Origin: Porodaedalea pini | Lineage: Eukaryota; Basidiomycota; Agaricomycetes; Hymenochaetales; Hymenochaetaceae | Assembly: GCA_002794775.1 (NCBI GenBank) | Contig: NBAY01000060.1 | Coordinates: 124,001-188,000, forward strand | DNA length: 64,000 bases | Reading direction: 5' to 3' | In this document: one piece after another, positions 32,066-42,510 of the stretch | How positions within the stretch are numbered: position 1 is the first letter of the stretch | Layout: every line of letters begins with the position of its first letter | Notes under the pieces: model-generated | Told to the model about the DNA's origin: nothing | The model's database searches: none | What the model saw: the letters and a program-made list of their open reading frames with translations, nothing else | Made by a program: the position numbers and the translations under genes

Positions 32066-33111
32066 ATGGCTCCGTTCAGCAGCATTCACAGACGCACGTC
32101 GAATACAACCAGCACGTCTGACGTCAAAATCGGGTCTCTCAGCTTACCCATCTACGCTCTAGTTGGGATCGGAATAGCGGTCGCAGCTGTGCTTAGTATC
32201 GCTATATGGCTCATCGTCAAGTTGGTGCGAAAACGGGCGAGAAGGAGGAGGGAAGACAACCGAGGCTCAGCGTTCTTGACAGTGATGGGTGTTGTGAAGG
32301 AATCGTGCGTACTTCTGCATCTATACACCGTCAAATCGTCGGCTCACTAATCCCTGGCAGATCTCTTGGAATGAAACGAACGGGATTCTCTCGTGCAAAT
32401 CTCACATCGTCTATTGTGATGCCTAACAAAACTATCATTCGGCCAGATGCCACGCGAGACGAGGTCATCAGCTTTTACTCGGAGCAGGGCAACCTACCCC
32501 GTGCCTTCGCTCCCTTTTCCTTTGCTCTTCACGCTAGCCATTCCCCCTCATCCCCCTTGTCTTCCACCGAGTTCAAAGACAAACGCGTCTCCACCCTCTC
32601 CTTCTCCGCATCTGCCGCACGCGTTCCGACGTCGTCTTCCCACTCGCGTTCCTCCTTGCTCAGTAACGTGCGGGATTCTATCACCGAATCGTTCTTCGGC
32701 GGGAGTGGGCACGTTCGCTCCGGGAGCGCACTGTCTGCGGGCACCCGCCTCTCCGTGTTTTCAACCGGTTCGTCGATCGGCAGGAGCTCGGTCTCAGCGG
32801 CAGGCGTACAACAACGCCCTGTGCGCCAGGTTTTCACGCCAATCTTACCCGATGAGCTGACACTCACGCTCGGCGAGCGCGTATCGGTGCTACGTTCGTT
32901 CGACGATGGCTGGTGCGTCGTCGCAAGGCCCAAGCCATATGGCTCGCAAGGCGATGCGGAACTCGGTGCGGTCCCTGCCTGGTGCTTTGTGAAGCCGATG
33001 AAGGGCCTGCGTTCCGAGCGCCCTGTACGGAGCTCAAGTCTGGGCGTTACCGTGCAGGTAGACAATGAGGACCGACCTCGCGACGACATCATCTCGTGGT
33101 CTAATTTCTAG
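32066..33111 (+). CDS. Single-pass membrane protein with C-terminal SH3-like domain (329 aa)
   Basis: Two exons (32066-32304 and 32361-33111) join in phase. A short N-terminal segment (about 28 residues, Ser/Thr-rich) is followed by one membrane helix (LPIYALVGIGIAVAAVLSIA) and a basic stop-transfer cluster (KLVRKRARRRRED), so the bulk is cytosolic. The middle is Ser-rich and probably disordered. The last 100 residues read VFTPILPDELTLTLGERVSV, FDDGWCVVARP and GAVPAWCFVKP, the ALYDY-equivalent, RT loop, central Trp and PxxY-like parts of an SH3 fold. SH3 domains bind proline-rich partners. Similar fungal proteins act near cortical actin or cell-wall sensing, but no specific function can be claimed. 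Confidence 0.8.
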
Positions 33112-34099
33112 GCTATCGGTACTCCATCTTTACCACCCTTCCCATGAGACCTCCACCATGCCAAGTGTCGACGTCACTGCCCGCTGCCATGTACATCCTA
33201 GTTAGCTCTCCGTCTCGACGACATTTCCTCTTCTGCGCTGGTTTCCATCCTGCTCTCTTCGAACGGGTCGAAGTCGACTGGTTCGTTTCGTGTCGAATTT
33301 CTCCATCATTATCTTTCTCAGTTTGTTCCCCGTCGCGAATCGCTTTTTACCTTTCTTCGAACACAATCCTGCAGGACTTGTTCTATGATATTTATTCCAC
33401 ATATCACAATACCATTCTGCCTCGCTCTTCATCTCATTGGGCCATCCACTGCTCTTGCTCACAGCTTTATTTGTTTTTTCGTGTCTGGCGTAGCTATGAC
33501 CAGTTGTCTCCCTGCTGCATGTATCGTTCACTTATCAACCTGAAAGATCGGCCAATGGTCTTATTAACGCCAGTGTTTACGACTTAAGATGTGGCTTCGT
33601 TCGGTTTACTGCAACCAGCGCCGATGACCATCATCACAAAATTTTGCATCAAATGATATACGCTTTTGGGAATGATAATGACACAGTAATGATCGGACCA
33701 GACTAAATTAGGTTATATGTAGCTTTAATGGGATGACAAGGCTTCCTAAAGGCTTATAAGCGTGCATAATAATTGTGCAAGGTTGTAAGGGTAATTTAAG
33801 ACTTTCCACAAGGATATAAGGGCATGAAATAGTTGTACATATGTTTCATGCAAATGTAATGTGCTGGAAAGTCTGTCACTTCCATAATAAGCAAGGCGTA
33901 AGTTTTGCGAGCGTCTCATATACTTGTGCAAGACTTTGGTGGTTATATACGATGCTTATAAGCATCTCTGCAAGTATTACACGGAAAGTATAATTGCATT
34001 AAATACCTGAAGAACTATGTCGTATAACTACAATTGCATTAAATACATGAAGAACTATGCCGTATAATTACAATGTATCCTATCCAATAATGAGTGATG
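33112..34099. other. Intergenic, increasingly AT-rich region
   Basis: The first 480 bases continue the CT-rich composition of the SH3 gene's 3' end. From about 33600 the DNA turns AT-rich with repeated TTATAAG-like words. No gene is supported. Confidence 0.5.
33991..34070 (+). repeat. Two tandem 40-bp repeats
   Basis: Units 33991-34030 and 34031-34070 differ at only four positions (core AATTGCATTAAATAC then GAAGAACTATG). They sit right behind the stop codon of the - strand gene at 34100. Confidence 0.85.
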
Positions 34100-36786
34100 C
34101 TACAGCAGCGAGACGGGAACGTTACAGTGCATAGAGGGAATGCGATTGAAATATCGAACGAAGGTCTCAACGTAGAATGAGATCAAGGGACAGAAGTCCT
34201 TCACACTGGCACCTACGCTCGTGGGGAAGCCAGGCCACACCTTCAGAATGAGGAAAAGGGCCTCGACGGAGCCGTCGTCCAATTGTTCTCCCCAGTACTC
34301 CCTTATCGGCTTCCGTATGTCAGGAATGACAGTGGTCGAGCCGTCGGTGGTGCCGAGATAGATGCGGCTCAATAGAGCATTCCGTTGCCGATGCTCGTCC
34401 GTTGTCATGCGTTCGCGCGGCAGGATCAGTTGATCGAGCGCATACAGCTCGTACCGGAATAAAAGCTCGGAAAGTTCCCACTGGACTTCCATTCGAAGGA
34501 CCTTGTTGCGGCCTATGCAGTCCGTTGAGACGGATTTACCGCGCCATACCTGCTGCTTAGTTCGATCGAACGGCTCCAAGTGGCGCTCGACGCCGAACAC
34601 GACCTTGATGGTCGCCTTGTCAGAAATTCGTTGCCGTTTCGCGGGAGGCAAGTCGCTCGCGTCTGGCGTGTCACGATCATGCGAAGAGAGAGAGATGTGA
34701 CTGGCAGCCTGTCTGGACGGACTGGCATCTAGTACCAAAGGCATCCTGTTGTAGATGCGCTCTACGAATGGATCGGCGGTGTTCGGTGGGAGCGGCGTGG
34801 ACTTCATGTAGTCGCCGTGCACGATGGTCTTCCAGTCTCGCAGCCTGCGCCATATTGACTTGTCGAAGATGCCGCCTTTGAGGAGCATATCAATCAATGT
34901 AGGCCGTATACGGATGTAGTTGAGATAAAGATCCGCCGTCTTTTCTGCGCTGGGGTGGATGAGCAGGAAAGGTGGAGGGAGTGGGTAGAGTGCAGCGTGG
35001 GTCTTGTTCTGGCCTATGGTGCCGAGTTTCGTCAGACTGCCCAACACGACCTTGTGGTACGAAGGCAGGTCCGGTCGACCATCAACTCCATTCGGTATGT
35101 GGAGGATACGAGCGTAGTTAATGTAAGGCTCGCTTTGTGCCTTCTGCTTCCCCTTGTTCTCCGCCTTTTCTTTCTCGGCCCTCTTCTTGAAGCTCTTCTT
35201 CTTCTTTGAAGGTACGTTCACCCGGGACGCTGCGTCAGTGGAAGGGACTGAAGACAAAGGTATTGAAGGAGGAGCCTGAGTGTGTTTCGTAGCAGACGAT
35301 GATGACGAAGGATGACTGAAAGCGGGAGCTCCGGGTTGATGATTCTGAAAGCCGTACATTTGCTCGAGGAGCTCGCTGATGTCGTCTTCCACCATGAACT
35401 GACTCCTCGACAGATCTCGCAAATGCGCATCCAGTTGAAAGCTAAAGCCGTCGTGAAGAGGCCTTCCTTTAAATTGGAATAAGCCGCTTTCAACGTACTT
35501 CGACCATGGAACACAATCCCGGACGGCAAAAATTTTTCCATCTAACTGTTCATGCCGACAAATGAACCACACAGGTATACCGATCCGATAGAGGTGGTTG
35601 ACGACGGAGGGCTCGGTAGTGAATGCGCCGCGAACAGGCAGGATCTCTGTTTCATAGGATTGCTTCGACTTGATGCGCGGCAGCACGACATCGAGGTACG
35701 TATGCAGCCCATGCAGTTCGAGAATGGAGCGCTGGATGTCGCGTACAGTGAACAACGTCTGCCGCCAGCTGCTTTTCAGGAGGCGAAGGCGCTCGACTCC
35801 AAACTGGCCCGCTTGCAAGCACCGCCTGTATGTCTTGTCCATTCCGTCGTCGGACCCTTCTTGCCTGCGTATCGAGCCACTAGTTCGCGTTTTCGCCGCT
35901 ATCAAGAGCAGTGCGGTTTCCAAATTGTCGATAAGTTCTCGATGCAACCGGCCGACTTGCATCTGCGGTTCGTTGTCGTGCCAGTGCTCCTTGTTACCAT
36001 CCTCATCGAGCAGGAGGACCTCCATAAAGTCCTCAGACTCTTTGGGATCGTACAAAGGAATGTCTACGACGAGAGAACAAAGGCGCACAAAGCTACCCGT
36101 GGTGTTATTCACATCGAACGGGATGCAAGCGTGATGGATGGAAGTTTTTGAGAAAAATTGGGGCCATCGGCTGTATTCGTGACCTCCCCAAAAGCCATCG
36201 ACATGTTTGAGAACACCAAGTTTCTCATTCACTATCGGGTATTGCGGTACCCAGTTTGCGTTCGGACTCGAGATGACGTTCTTGTTATACTGCATATCCG
36301 CCAAAACTCGGGCATCTAGGGCTCGTACTGGGTATACACTCTCATCTGCGTGCGAATACTTTAGAATGCATTTCAGAATCAGCAGCTCGCAAACGTACCG
36401 AGATCATGCGTCTTTTTCAAAGGTAAGGAATTCTGTTGTTGTCCTTCGCTCCTCGAACGACGCTCATCGCCCCACGAGCCAGGCTCATCGCCCCACGGGC
36501 CAGGCTCATTGCTCCATGAGCCAAGCTCTCCGTCCCACTGGTACGAGCCTTGCTCCTTGCACCCCGAGCCTTGCTCTTTGCCCCCCGAGCCTTGCTCTTT
36601 GCCCCACGAGCGAAGCTCCCACTGGCCCGAGCCTTGCTCTTTGCCCCCCAAGCCTTGCTCTTTGCCCCCCGAGCCTTGCTCCTTGCCCCACGAGCCAAGC
36701 TCCCACTGGCACGAGTCTTGCTCTTCGCCCCACGAGCTATTCTTGCCATTCGTACCATACCAAGAGTAATCACCTCCGCTTGACAT
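34100..36786 (-). CDS. 869-residue protein of unknown function with 7-residue repeats at the N-terminus
   Basis: Two exons on - (36786-36399 and 36321-34100, intron 77 nt) join in phase to 2610 nt. Exon 1 starts MSSGGDYSWYGTNGKNSSWG and consists mostly of a Gly/Ser/Lys/Glu/Gln repeat (unit about GSGGKEQ). The rest is a mixed alpha/beta sequence with no enzyme motif that I recognise. Recognisable local features: NANWVPQYPIVNEKLG and FWGGHEYSRWPQFF near the start; a polar linker (HPSSSSSATKHTQAPPS) followed by a lysine-rich nuclear-signal-like block (PSKKKKSFKKRAEKEK) in the middle; and DLPPAKRQRISDK before the last third. From memory, large Agaricomycete proteins of this kind occur as lineage-expanded families in repeat-rich regions, but I cannot name one. 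The nearby transposon relics fit that setting. Confidence 0.75.
36534..36735 (-). repeat. 21-bp tandem repeat encoding GSGGKEQ-type heptads
   Basis: On + the unit is close to GCCCCCCGAGCCTTGCTCTTT. About nine units are visible, some extended by a CAGTGGGAGCT-type variant that encodes SWGKEQ/QWELGS. All length changes are multiples of three, so the frame of the host gene is kept. Confidence 0.85.
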
Positions 36787-37509
36787 CTTGAGATAGGTCT
36801 GTCGCAAGTTACGTGGTCGACGAAGGATTGAAATTTGGAGAACTTCGAGAAAGCCTTGACGTAGGATGAATCAGGATTGGACTGAAATGTCTTTGAAAAC
36901 GTTCGAGCCTTCAGCGCATTCAAATAAGCAACTTTCTATGACACACCTCACAATTTCAATCTGCCTCTCCGCGGAGAAATCCTTGAAGTGTTGGGCCCTG
37001 AAGACGACGACCTTCAGCTCAGCAAATACGAATTGTAGCCGCTGAGATACACAAGACAGTTTGCTACTGCAGACCGTCGATGATATGTCCACGAGTATGC
37101 ACTAGGCTGACTCTTAGGGACTTCGTGATGGTCAGGTGGGTTCTTCGGGCGGTGGTAACGGGTTGATTGATGGTGGGAGGCAACTTGAAGTCGACGACGA
37201 GAGCGGCAGCGGCGATGATCGACTTCGGACCGAGTCGTCACGTGCCGGAGTACGTGGGAACGCACGCGCGACTCGCTCCCAACTAGGCTCAGGCCCCACT
37301 GCCGCAAGCCTGACTCTCACATCGATGTCTCCCTCCCCCCTATCTCATTCTCCGCGACTGTAGCCCTTCGACCGTCCTCAATGTTTTACTTGACCACGAC
37401 CAAGCACACGCTCAACGGCCAGATTACGAGTAGTAGGTGCGATCATGCTACCTTGCTAGACTGAGCTTGCGAAACGGCACGGACCACCGCTCAGGTTTGG
37501 TAAGTAATT
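36787..37509. other. Region without a supported gene
   Basis: About 720 bases between the - strand gene and the rearranged DUF6698-like copy. Overlapping short frames on both strands have no motif. Confidence 0.5.
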
Positions 37510-39244
37510 GTTTCCTTTTCTTTCTGCATAGTCAATAACTCATGGGCTTTGTTACTTGCGTGAGCGTCTGCGTACCGCTCGAACGACCGACACACCAAGG
37601 ATCAGCGACACATCGGGGATCAGCAATGTTATCCTCCAGTGGATCATTTTCCCATCCGTTGACAACGAGTCGACACGGCCAGATAATGATCGCAAAGACT
37701 TTCGTGGATTCGAGAATGAGACACTCGCAAAGCTCCTGGCCCCCGCAGAGGTTCAGCCGCTCACTCCGGAGTAAGTACTTTGAGATAATCCTCCAGTGGA
37801 TCGTTTTCCCATCCGTTGATACGAGTCGACAACAGCAGCTGTCGTAGCAAGCCATGATATGGACTTCGTGCATTACCCAACAAGTTTGAGCACTAGAACT
37901 CAAGAAAGAGGTCCGTATACTAAAACATATCATATTGCTTTACCGGCTGACCATCGACAGCCAGATCAAGCAAATACTGGGATCTGAGCTTTCTGGGATC
38001 AGGACGGGATTTCTCGCTGTCTCGAGCCTTCTTTCACCTCGTCTTTCGACAAGTGCTCCCAGGCTCGATAGCAACCGCTGTCATAGTATAGCCAACCCTG
38101 CCGTCGTCGCCAGCCTAGTGCATGCGACAGGTGGGGTGGAGTATGCAGTACCGCAAACTATAGTTAGCGGTGCTGTTTTTTGATAGGGTGAAGGATGCGC
38201 ATCGAACATACATCGTCATGTCAGGCGAGATATTACGATTGATTCAAAAAGAGGTGTGTACTATTCTTTCTTCTGTCTTTCTGTGATCAGAGCTTTCTGT
38301 GATCAGTACGCTGGCTTCTTCCTCTTGTCTTCGTTTATCTGTTTACTTTACTCATTTGCAGTACTGCAGCGGACATCTTCGTCAGCAAGGGATGCTACCT
38401 TGCTAGAGCATATGAACCATGGACTAGCCCGCAACAAATTCTAAACAAAGGTATTCCTAACGCAAAGCTTAGCCCTGCTGAATTACAACAAATCACTGAT
38501 CCACCTTGAACAAAAGAAGACGTACTCATGCCTTCCCTATCACATCATTGCTTATTTATATTACATACTTTCTAGATATCTAGCTTTGTTGCGTGCGGAC
38601 AGGGCCACGGTAACAAACAAAAAAGGAGTTACCCGTGAACTTGATGGCAATCATAGCCGAGTCTTTGCCTTCGAAAACGGTTTGTAGGCCTATAAACACA
38701 TCTTTACGGCGCCTTCTTCTGCAAACTCAGGTCCCGCTGTCAAAGGCTCAAGGTGTACGAAAATAGGTAATGCAGAGATCCATGGTATGACCGAAGTCAC
38801 TCCAGGATCACTTGCATACGTTACTGTCCAGGTATTTTATTTGTTTCACGGTTTGCGCGTATATAATACTGAAAAATGTATTACTACCAGGTCTACTTTG
38901 CTCTTAGCGCAAGGCTCCATTTCTCTACGTCGAGTGCTCCAGAAATACCCGAGATGTTTAATGGTATTATTCAATTGTTCAGGTCTGACGTCCCACATGT
39001 CAAGAGGTACACTGCTGAGCTATTGATTTGGTGGAATTGGTACGTTCATCTGCGTCTATGTGATATTATGGTCCCTTACTAACCCTTACTCAGAATCATC
39101 TTTCCGAATACCCAAGCGGCAACTGATCCTCATGACCTAGGTGCCATAGCTGATATTGAAGACTTCTATCGAGACTGGACCGAGGATGAGGAGGGCAATG
39201 AAGAGGGTGAGGAGGACAACGAAGAGGAAGAGGACAATGTATGA
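37510..39244 (+). pseudogene. Scrambled, broken copy of the DUF6698-like gene at 43558-45258
   Basis: Blocks of this stretch match the intact gene closely but in the wrong order and with gaps. 37510-37795 matches the intron end and exon 4 of the intact gene (44140-44395). 37793-37835 repeats part of exon 4 again. 38309-38512 matches intron 1 plus exon 2 (43764-43966). 38513-38688 matches 44400-44574. 38689-39244 matches 44680-45258. Exon 1, exon 3 and most of the exon 5 end are missing; exon 4 sits before exon 2. A 318-bp foreign repeat lies between the two (37965-38282). The acidic tail and stop codon are still present. No single protein can be assembled. Confidence 0.85.
37965..38282. repeat. 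318-bp dispersed repeat, copy 1
   Basis: Same length and orientation as 39328-39645, with roughly a dozen base differences. Both contain a frame ending ...MSGEILRLIQKE right before a GTGYGT donor-like site, so it may be an exon-bearing fragment of an unrecognised gene. Confidence 0.85.
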
Positions 39245-39327
39245 ATTTTGATTGAAATTTCCGCTCACATTCAATCCGATACCATCCATCTTGAACAGCT
39301 ATTTCTATTTTCCCTATTGTCGGTCGC

Positions 39328-39645
39328 ATCAAGCAAATACTGGGATCTGAGCTTTCTGGGATCAGGATGGGATTTTTCGCCGTCTCGAGCCTTTTTTCCC
39401 CTCGTCTTTTGACAAGTGCTCCCAGGCTCGATAGCAACCGCTGTCATAGTATAGCCAACCCTGCCGTCGTCGCCAGCCTAGTGCATGCGATAGGTGGGGT
39501 GGAGTATGCAGTACCACAAACTATAGTTAGCGGTGCTGTTTTTTGATAGGGTGAAGGACGCGCATCGAACATACATCGTCATGTCAGGCGAGATATTACG
39601 ATTGATTCAAAAAGAGGTGCGTACTATTCTCTCTTCTGTCTTTCT
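39328..39645. repeat. 318-bp dispersed repeat, copy 2
   Basis: Partner of 37965-38282. Here the repeat lies directly after the end of the broken DUF6698-like copy and before the Plavaka relic, so each end of that broken copy's second half is flanked by one repeat. Confidence 0.85.
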
Positions 39646-39950
39646 ACGTGCAGCTCGCTGACATCTCCATACTTTGCGGTAGCTTTATTGGTCGACGCCG
39701 GCCGACGGAGCCGCGAGCGAAATCACGGACATTATATCTCGGTAGCGTGGCTGGCCAGGGACTTGCCGGTCGCATATGTCAAGGAATCATCGTTTGGAAC
39801 CCTCAGGTGCGCACATTGCAGATCTATCGGCTGCATAATAGGAATGGAATGATTAGGCGGTCGCGCACTGTAGAGATAAATGCACCCTTATCTGGTCCCA
39901 AAGCATTCTCCGTGTCCCTTTCCCTCGCTCGTTCTGCACCGTCCAAAAAA

Positions 39951-41310
39951 ATGTCGTACAGTTGTAGTGGTCCTGGGTGCCCGCGTACATCCATGGGAAT
40001 GAATGGCCTCGGTCGTCATGAAGCTGCTTGTCTTTACGTTCAGGCTGAAGCGAAGCGAGTATTGCTTGATGCGAAGGAGATACGAAAGAAAGCCAAGAAG
40101 GTGAAGCTCTCGCATGGAGTACGTGTTGTCTTGCTTCTCTTCACTTAAGTCTAGATTACTCAATTTTTTTTAAAATGTAGTCGGCCTCCTTCGCTGAGAC
40201 TTATGACGATACGGGTGCGGCACCCGACTTCGGCCCTGACCTCGATCCCGCTGAAAGTGCGCCCAGCCATCCTCTTGCTGTGCCTGACCCACCGACTCTA
40301 TCGGCGGCCGGCCGCGTTGTACGCCGACGTGTACTTCCTGCCCGTTATCGGGACGCGTTACCTGATGTTCCTACCAGTGCAGCCGTGATTCAAGCAAACT
40401 CTAGCACGGAAGAAACAGCAGCCAATTCGGGAGACCCAGAGGCTGTGGATGATACTCCTTCCCGCCTATTCCGATCTGAACGCAACAAGTTTGGATTGTG
40501 TAAGGTCTTCAGACGTATCTCTTGTCCGGAAGCCCCCGCTGTAGGAAACGTGTATGATAGGGAGCCCTCGCCTGCGGATCGAGGCGTGCAAGGAAATCCG
40601 TTTGCCCCGCATCCGAATTTATCCTCATTTCTTTTCAACCAATGGTTTTGGTCGGGGTCCCTTACTAAAACACTTGAGGACGCAGAACGGCTTCAAGCTC
40701 TAATAGGCTCGGATGACTTCATCGCAAAAGACGTTCTCGAAATGAATATACGGAAGGTCACCAAGCAGCTTTGAAACAGCTCTCTAGACGAGTTTTTTGA
40801 CCCCCGTGATGGTTGGATGCAAAGTGGTCTGAAGATACGCGTGCCGCTTGGACACTTGCATCCTGAAGCACCGAGTTGCCTTGATTTCGAAATTAACGAG
40901 TTCCTTCATCGACCGTTGGTCGCTGTCATTCGGTTCGTGTTCGAGAGTGAAGAGAAGAGCGCAGGTTTTTGTTACGAGCCTTACGAGCTTAGGATTCAGT
41001 CACCGCACAGAGGCGAGGAGCAGACAGTCCATGGGGAATTATATTGGTCGAAGAAGTTTCGTGACGCACACGAGGAAGTGCAACGTCTCCCCCGGGACTC
41101 TGGCGACGATCTTCCAAGAGCCGTCGTTGCAATGCAGCTATGGTCGGATGGAATGTCGGCCGCAAAGTTTGGCAGCGCAAAACTCTGGCCCGCGTATCTC
41201 CAGTTTGGCAACCAGTCGAAGTACGAGCGAAGAAAGTCTGGAGCATGTCATCATATTGCTCATATACCAAGGCCTGCGCCAACGGGACTGGGTGCGCGAG
41301 CCTGAGACTG
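39951..41310 (+). pseudogene. Truncated Plavaka-type DNA transposon transposase (N-terminal part)
   Basis: Exon 1 (39951-40118) starts MSYSCSGPGCPRTSMGMNGL with a zinc-finger-like Cys pattern ending in GRHEAAC. Exon 2 from 40181 carries the family's recognisable blocks: RSERNKFGLCKVFRR, PHPNLSSFLFNQWFWSG and KTLEDAERLQALIGSDDF. A TGA at 40772-40774 interrupts the frame. The same frame then continues with HRPLVAVIRFVFESEE, FCYEPYELRI, VHGELYWSKKFRDAHEEV, DDLPRAVVAMQLWSDG and AKLWPAYLQFGNQSKYERR, typical of Plavaka (CMC superfamily) proteins. Homology stops near 41310, so the catalytic DDE part is absent. No terminal inverted repeats are recognisable. The element is dead on this evidence. Confidence 0.8.
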
Positions 41311-41322
41311 AACCTGCGCGGG

Positions 41323-41860
41323 CTAGCTGCGTGCAGAGATCGCAGCCGGTGAGATGACGGATGCATAAGCCAATGACGGATGGCTGGAGCCGATGGAGTA
41401 GTACTCAGAACGAGAATCGTAACTTGAATAGTCCGAGGTGCCGTTATGATTGGCAGATGAAGGAGGGTGTGGATTATACTCTTCGAGCGAGATGTTGCCT
41501 GAGCCGCTTCGCGATAGTCTGAGGGAATGTCTGACGGCTGTCAGATGGCTGATGCCTGTGCGAATTTACCAACGAGTTCGAATGAATACTTCGAGGAGGC
41601 TTGATTGTAGAAAGACTTCGAGCAGGCAGTCATCGTTTCATATGCTGAGGCAGACTCTGAGCTGACGGTGAAGAGTAGTTTCGGAATGTAGGAAGTTGAA
41701 CGCGTCTGGCTGCTCGATGATGAGCGATTGCAGCAGGTAAGGGTCGAAGCCTGCAAGAGATGAGTCGAGTTCGGACTTGAAGAGATCGGGGTGAGGTGCG
41801 AGGATGTCAGACGGGCTCGTGAAAGATGAAAAGTCGATTCGCTAGGACTCCGACGATAAG
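41323..41860 (-). pseudogene. Possible - strand gene fragment of unknown type
   Basis: Two coding-like segments are visible on -: about 41650-41840 (SDILAPHPDLFKSELDSSL then GFDPYLLQSLIIEQPDAF) and about 41323-41530 (NISLEEYNPHPPSSANHN then SDYSSYDSRSEYYSIG, stop TAG at 41323-41325). They are in different frames and could be two exons or one frameshifted exon. Composition is that of a Ser/Tyr-rich regulatory protein end. Confidence is low and no family is recognised. Confidence 0.3.
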
Positions 41861-42510
41861 CTAACAATCGGAGTCGAAGGTTCCTTTGTTGTACAAGATC
41901 GTAAACTACTTTCTTTTCAAGTTCACGCCGCGCCCCCACCTTGCCAACTCGTCAACGTACTTCTCGAGTGACAACGACGAGAATCCTCTCATTATCTATA
42001 GTCGCGTTTCAGTCGAACGGTGGACGATTTTGTGACAGTCGGACGCACCATTCGAAACTTGATTCTCATTTTCTTTCCTCCAGGATTTCCCTTTTTTTCG
42101 ATTCGAGGCGGCGGTACCTGTGCAAGTATGTGGATGGTGAGAACTGTTGTACAGATGCAAGGGCAAGCTTGAATACTGACTATACGATTTTGATCGGCCG
42201 GCCGCGCGCGATCGGGCTTCGTGTCTGCCTTCTTCTGTACTTGTGTCGGTAAGGTGATCTTGCCCATGTGTAAATCGAGCGTAGCTAAGAAATGACAGAC
42301 GTACGGGCCCTTGAATGACGGCGAGCTCAAGCTGAGGCGTGCCCGGAACCGTATGCTTGATTCGGTGAGCATGCTATGCACGCTTCTTAACTTAAGAAGC
42401 TCAAAACTAACTTTTTAGCATTTCAACGAGTTCTCGGTATGCCGACAACTCTGTAATATTCTCCAGATACCAGCTGAATCGTTTCTGTGTCTTACGACAC
42501 GTGCTGTCAG

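Noticed and set aside
36534..36735. CRISPR-like regular spacing of short repeats
   Set aside because: Units are contiguous without unique spacers and encode a protein repeat in a eukaryotic gene.
36417..36923. Several long overlapping frames on both strands in the 21-bp repeat region
   Set aside because: Repeats with unit length divisible by three stay open in every frame; only the - frame that splices in phase to exon 2 of the 869-residue gene is kept.
40848..41366. Frames in other phases over the Plavaka relic
   Set aside because: Only the 40817-41305 frame carries family motifs and is in phase with the upstream exon.
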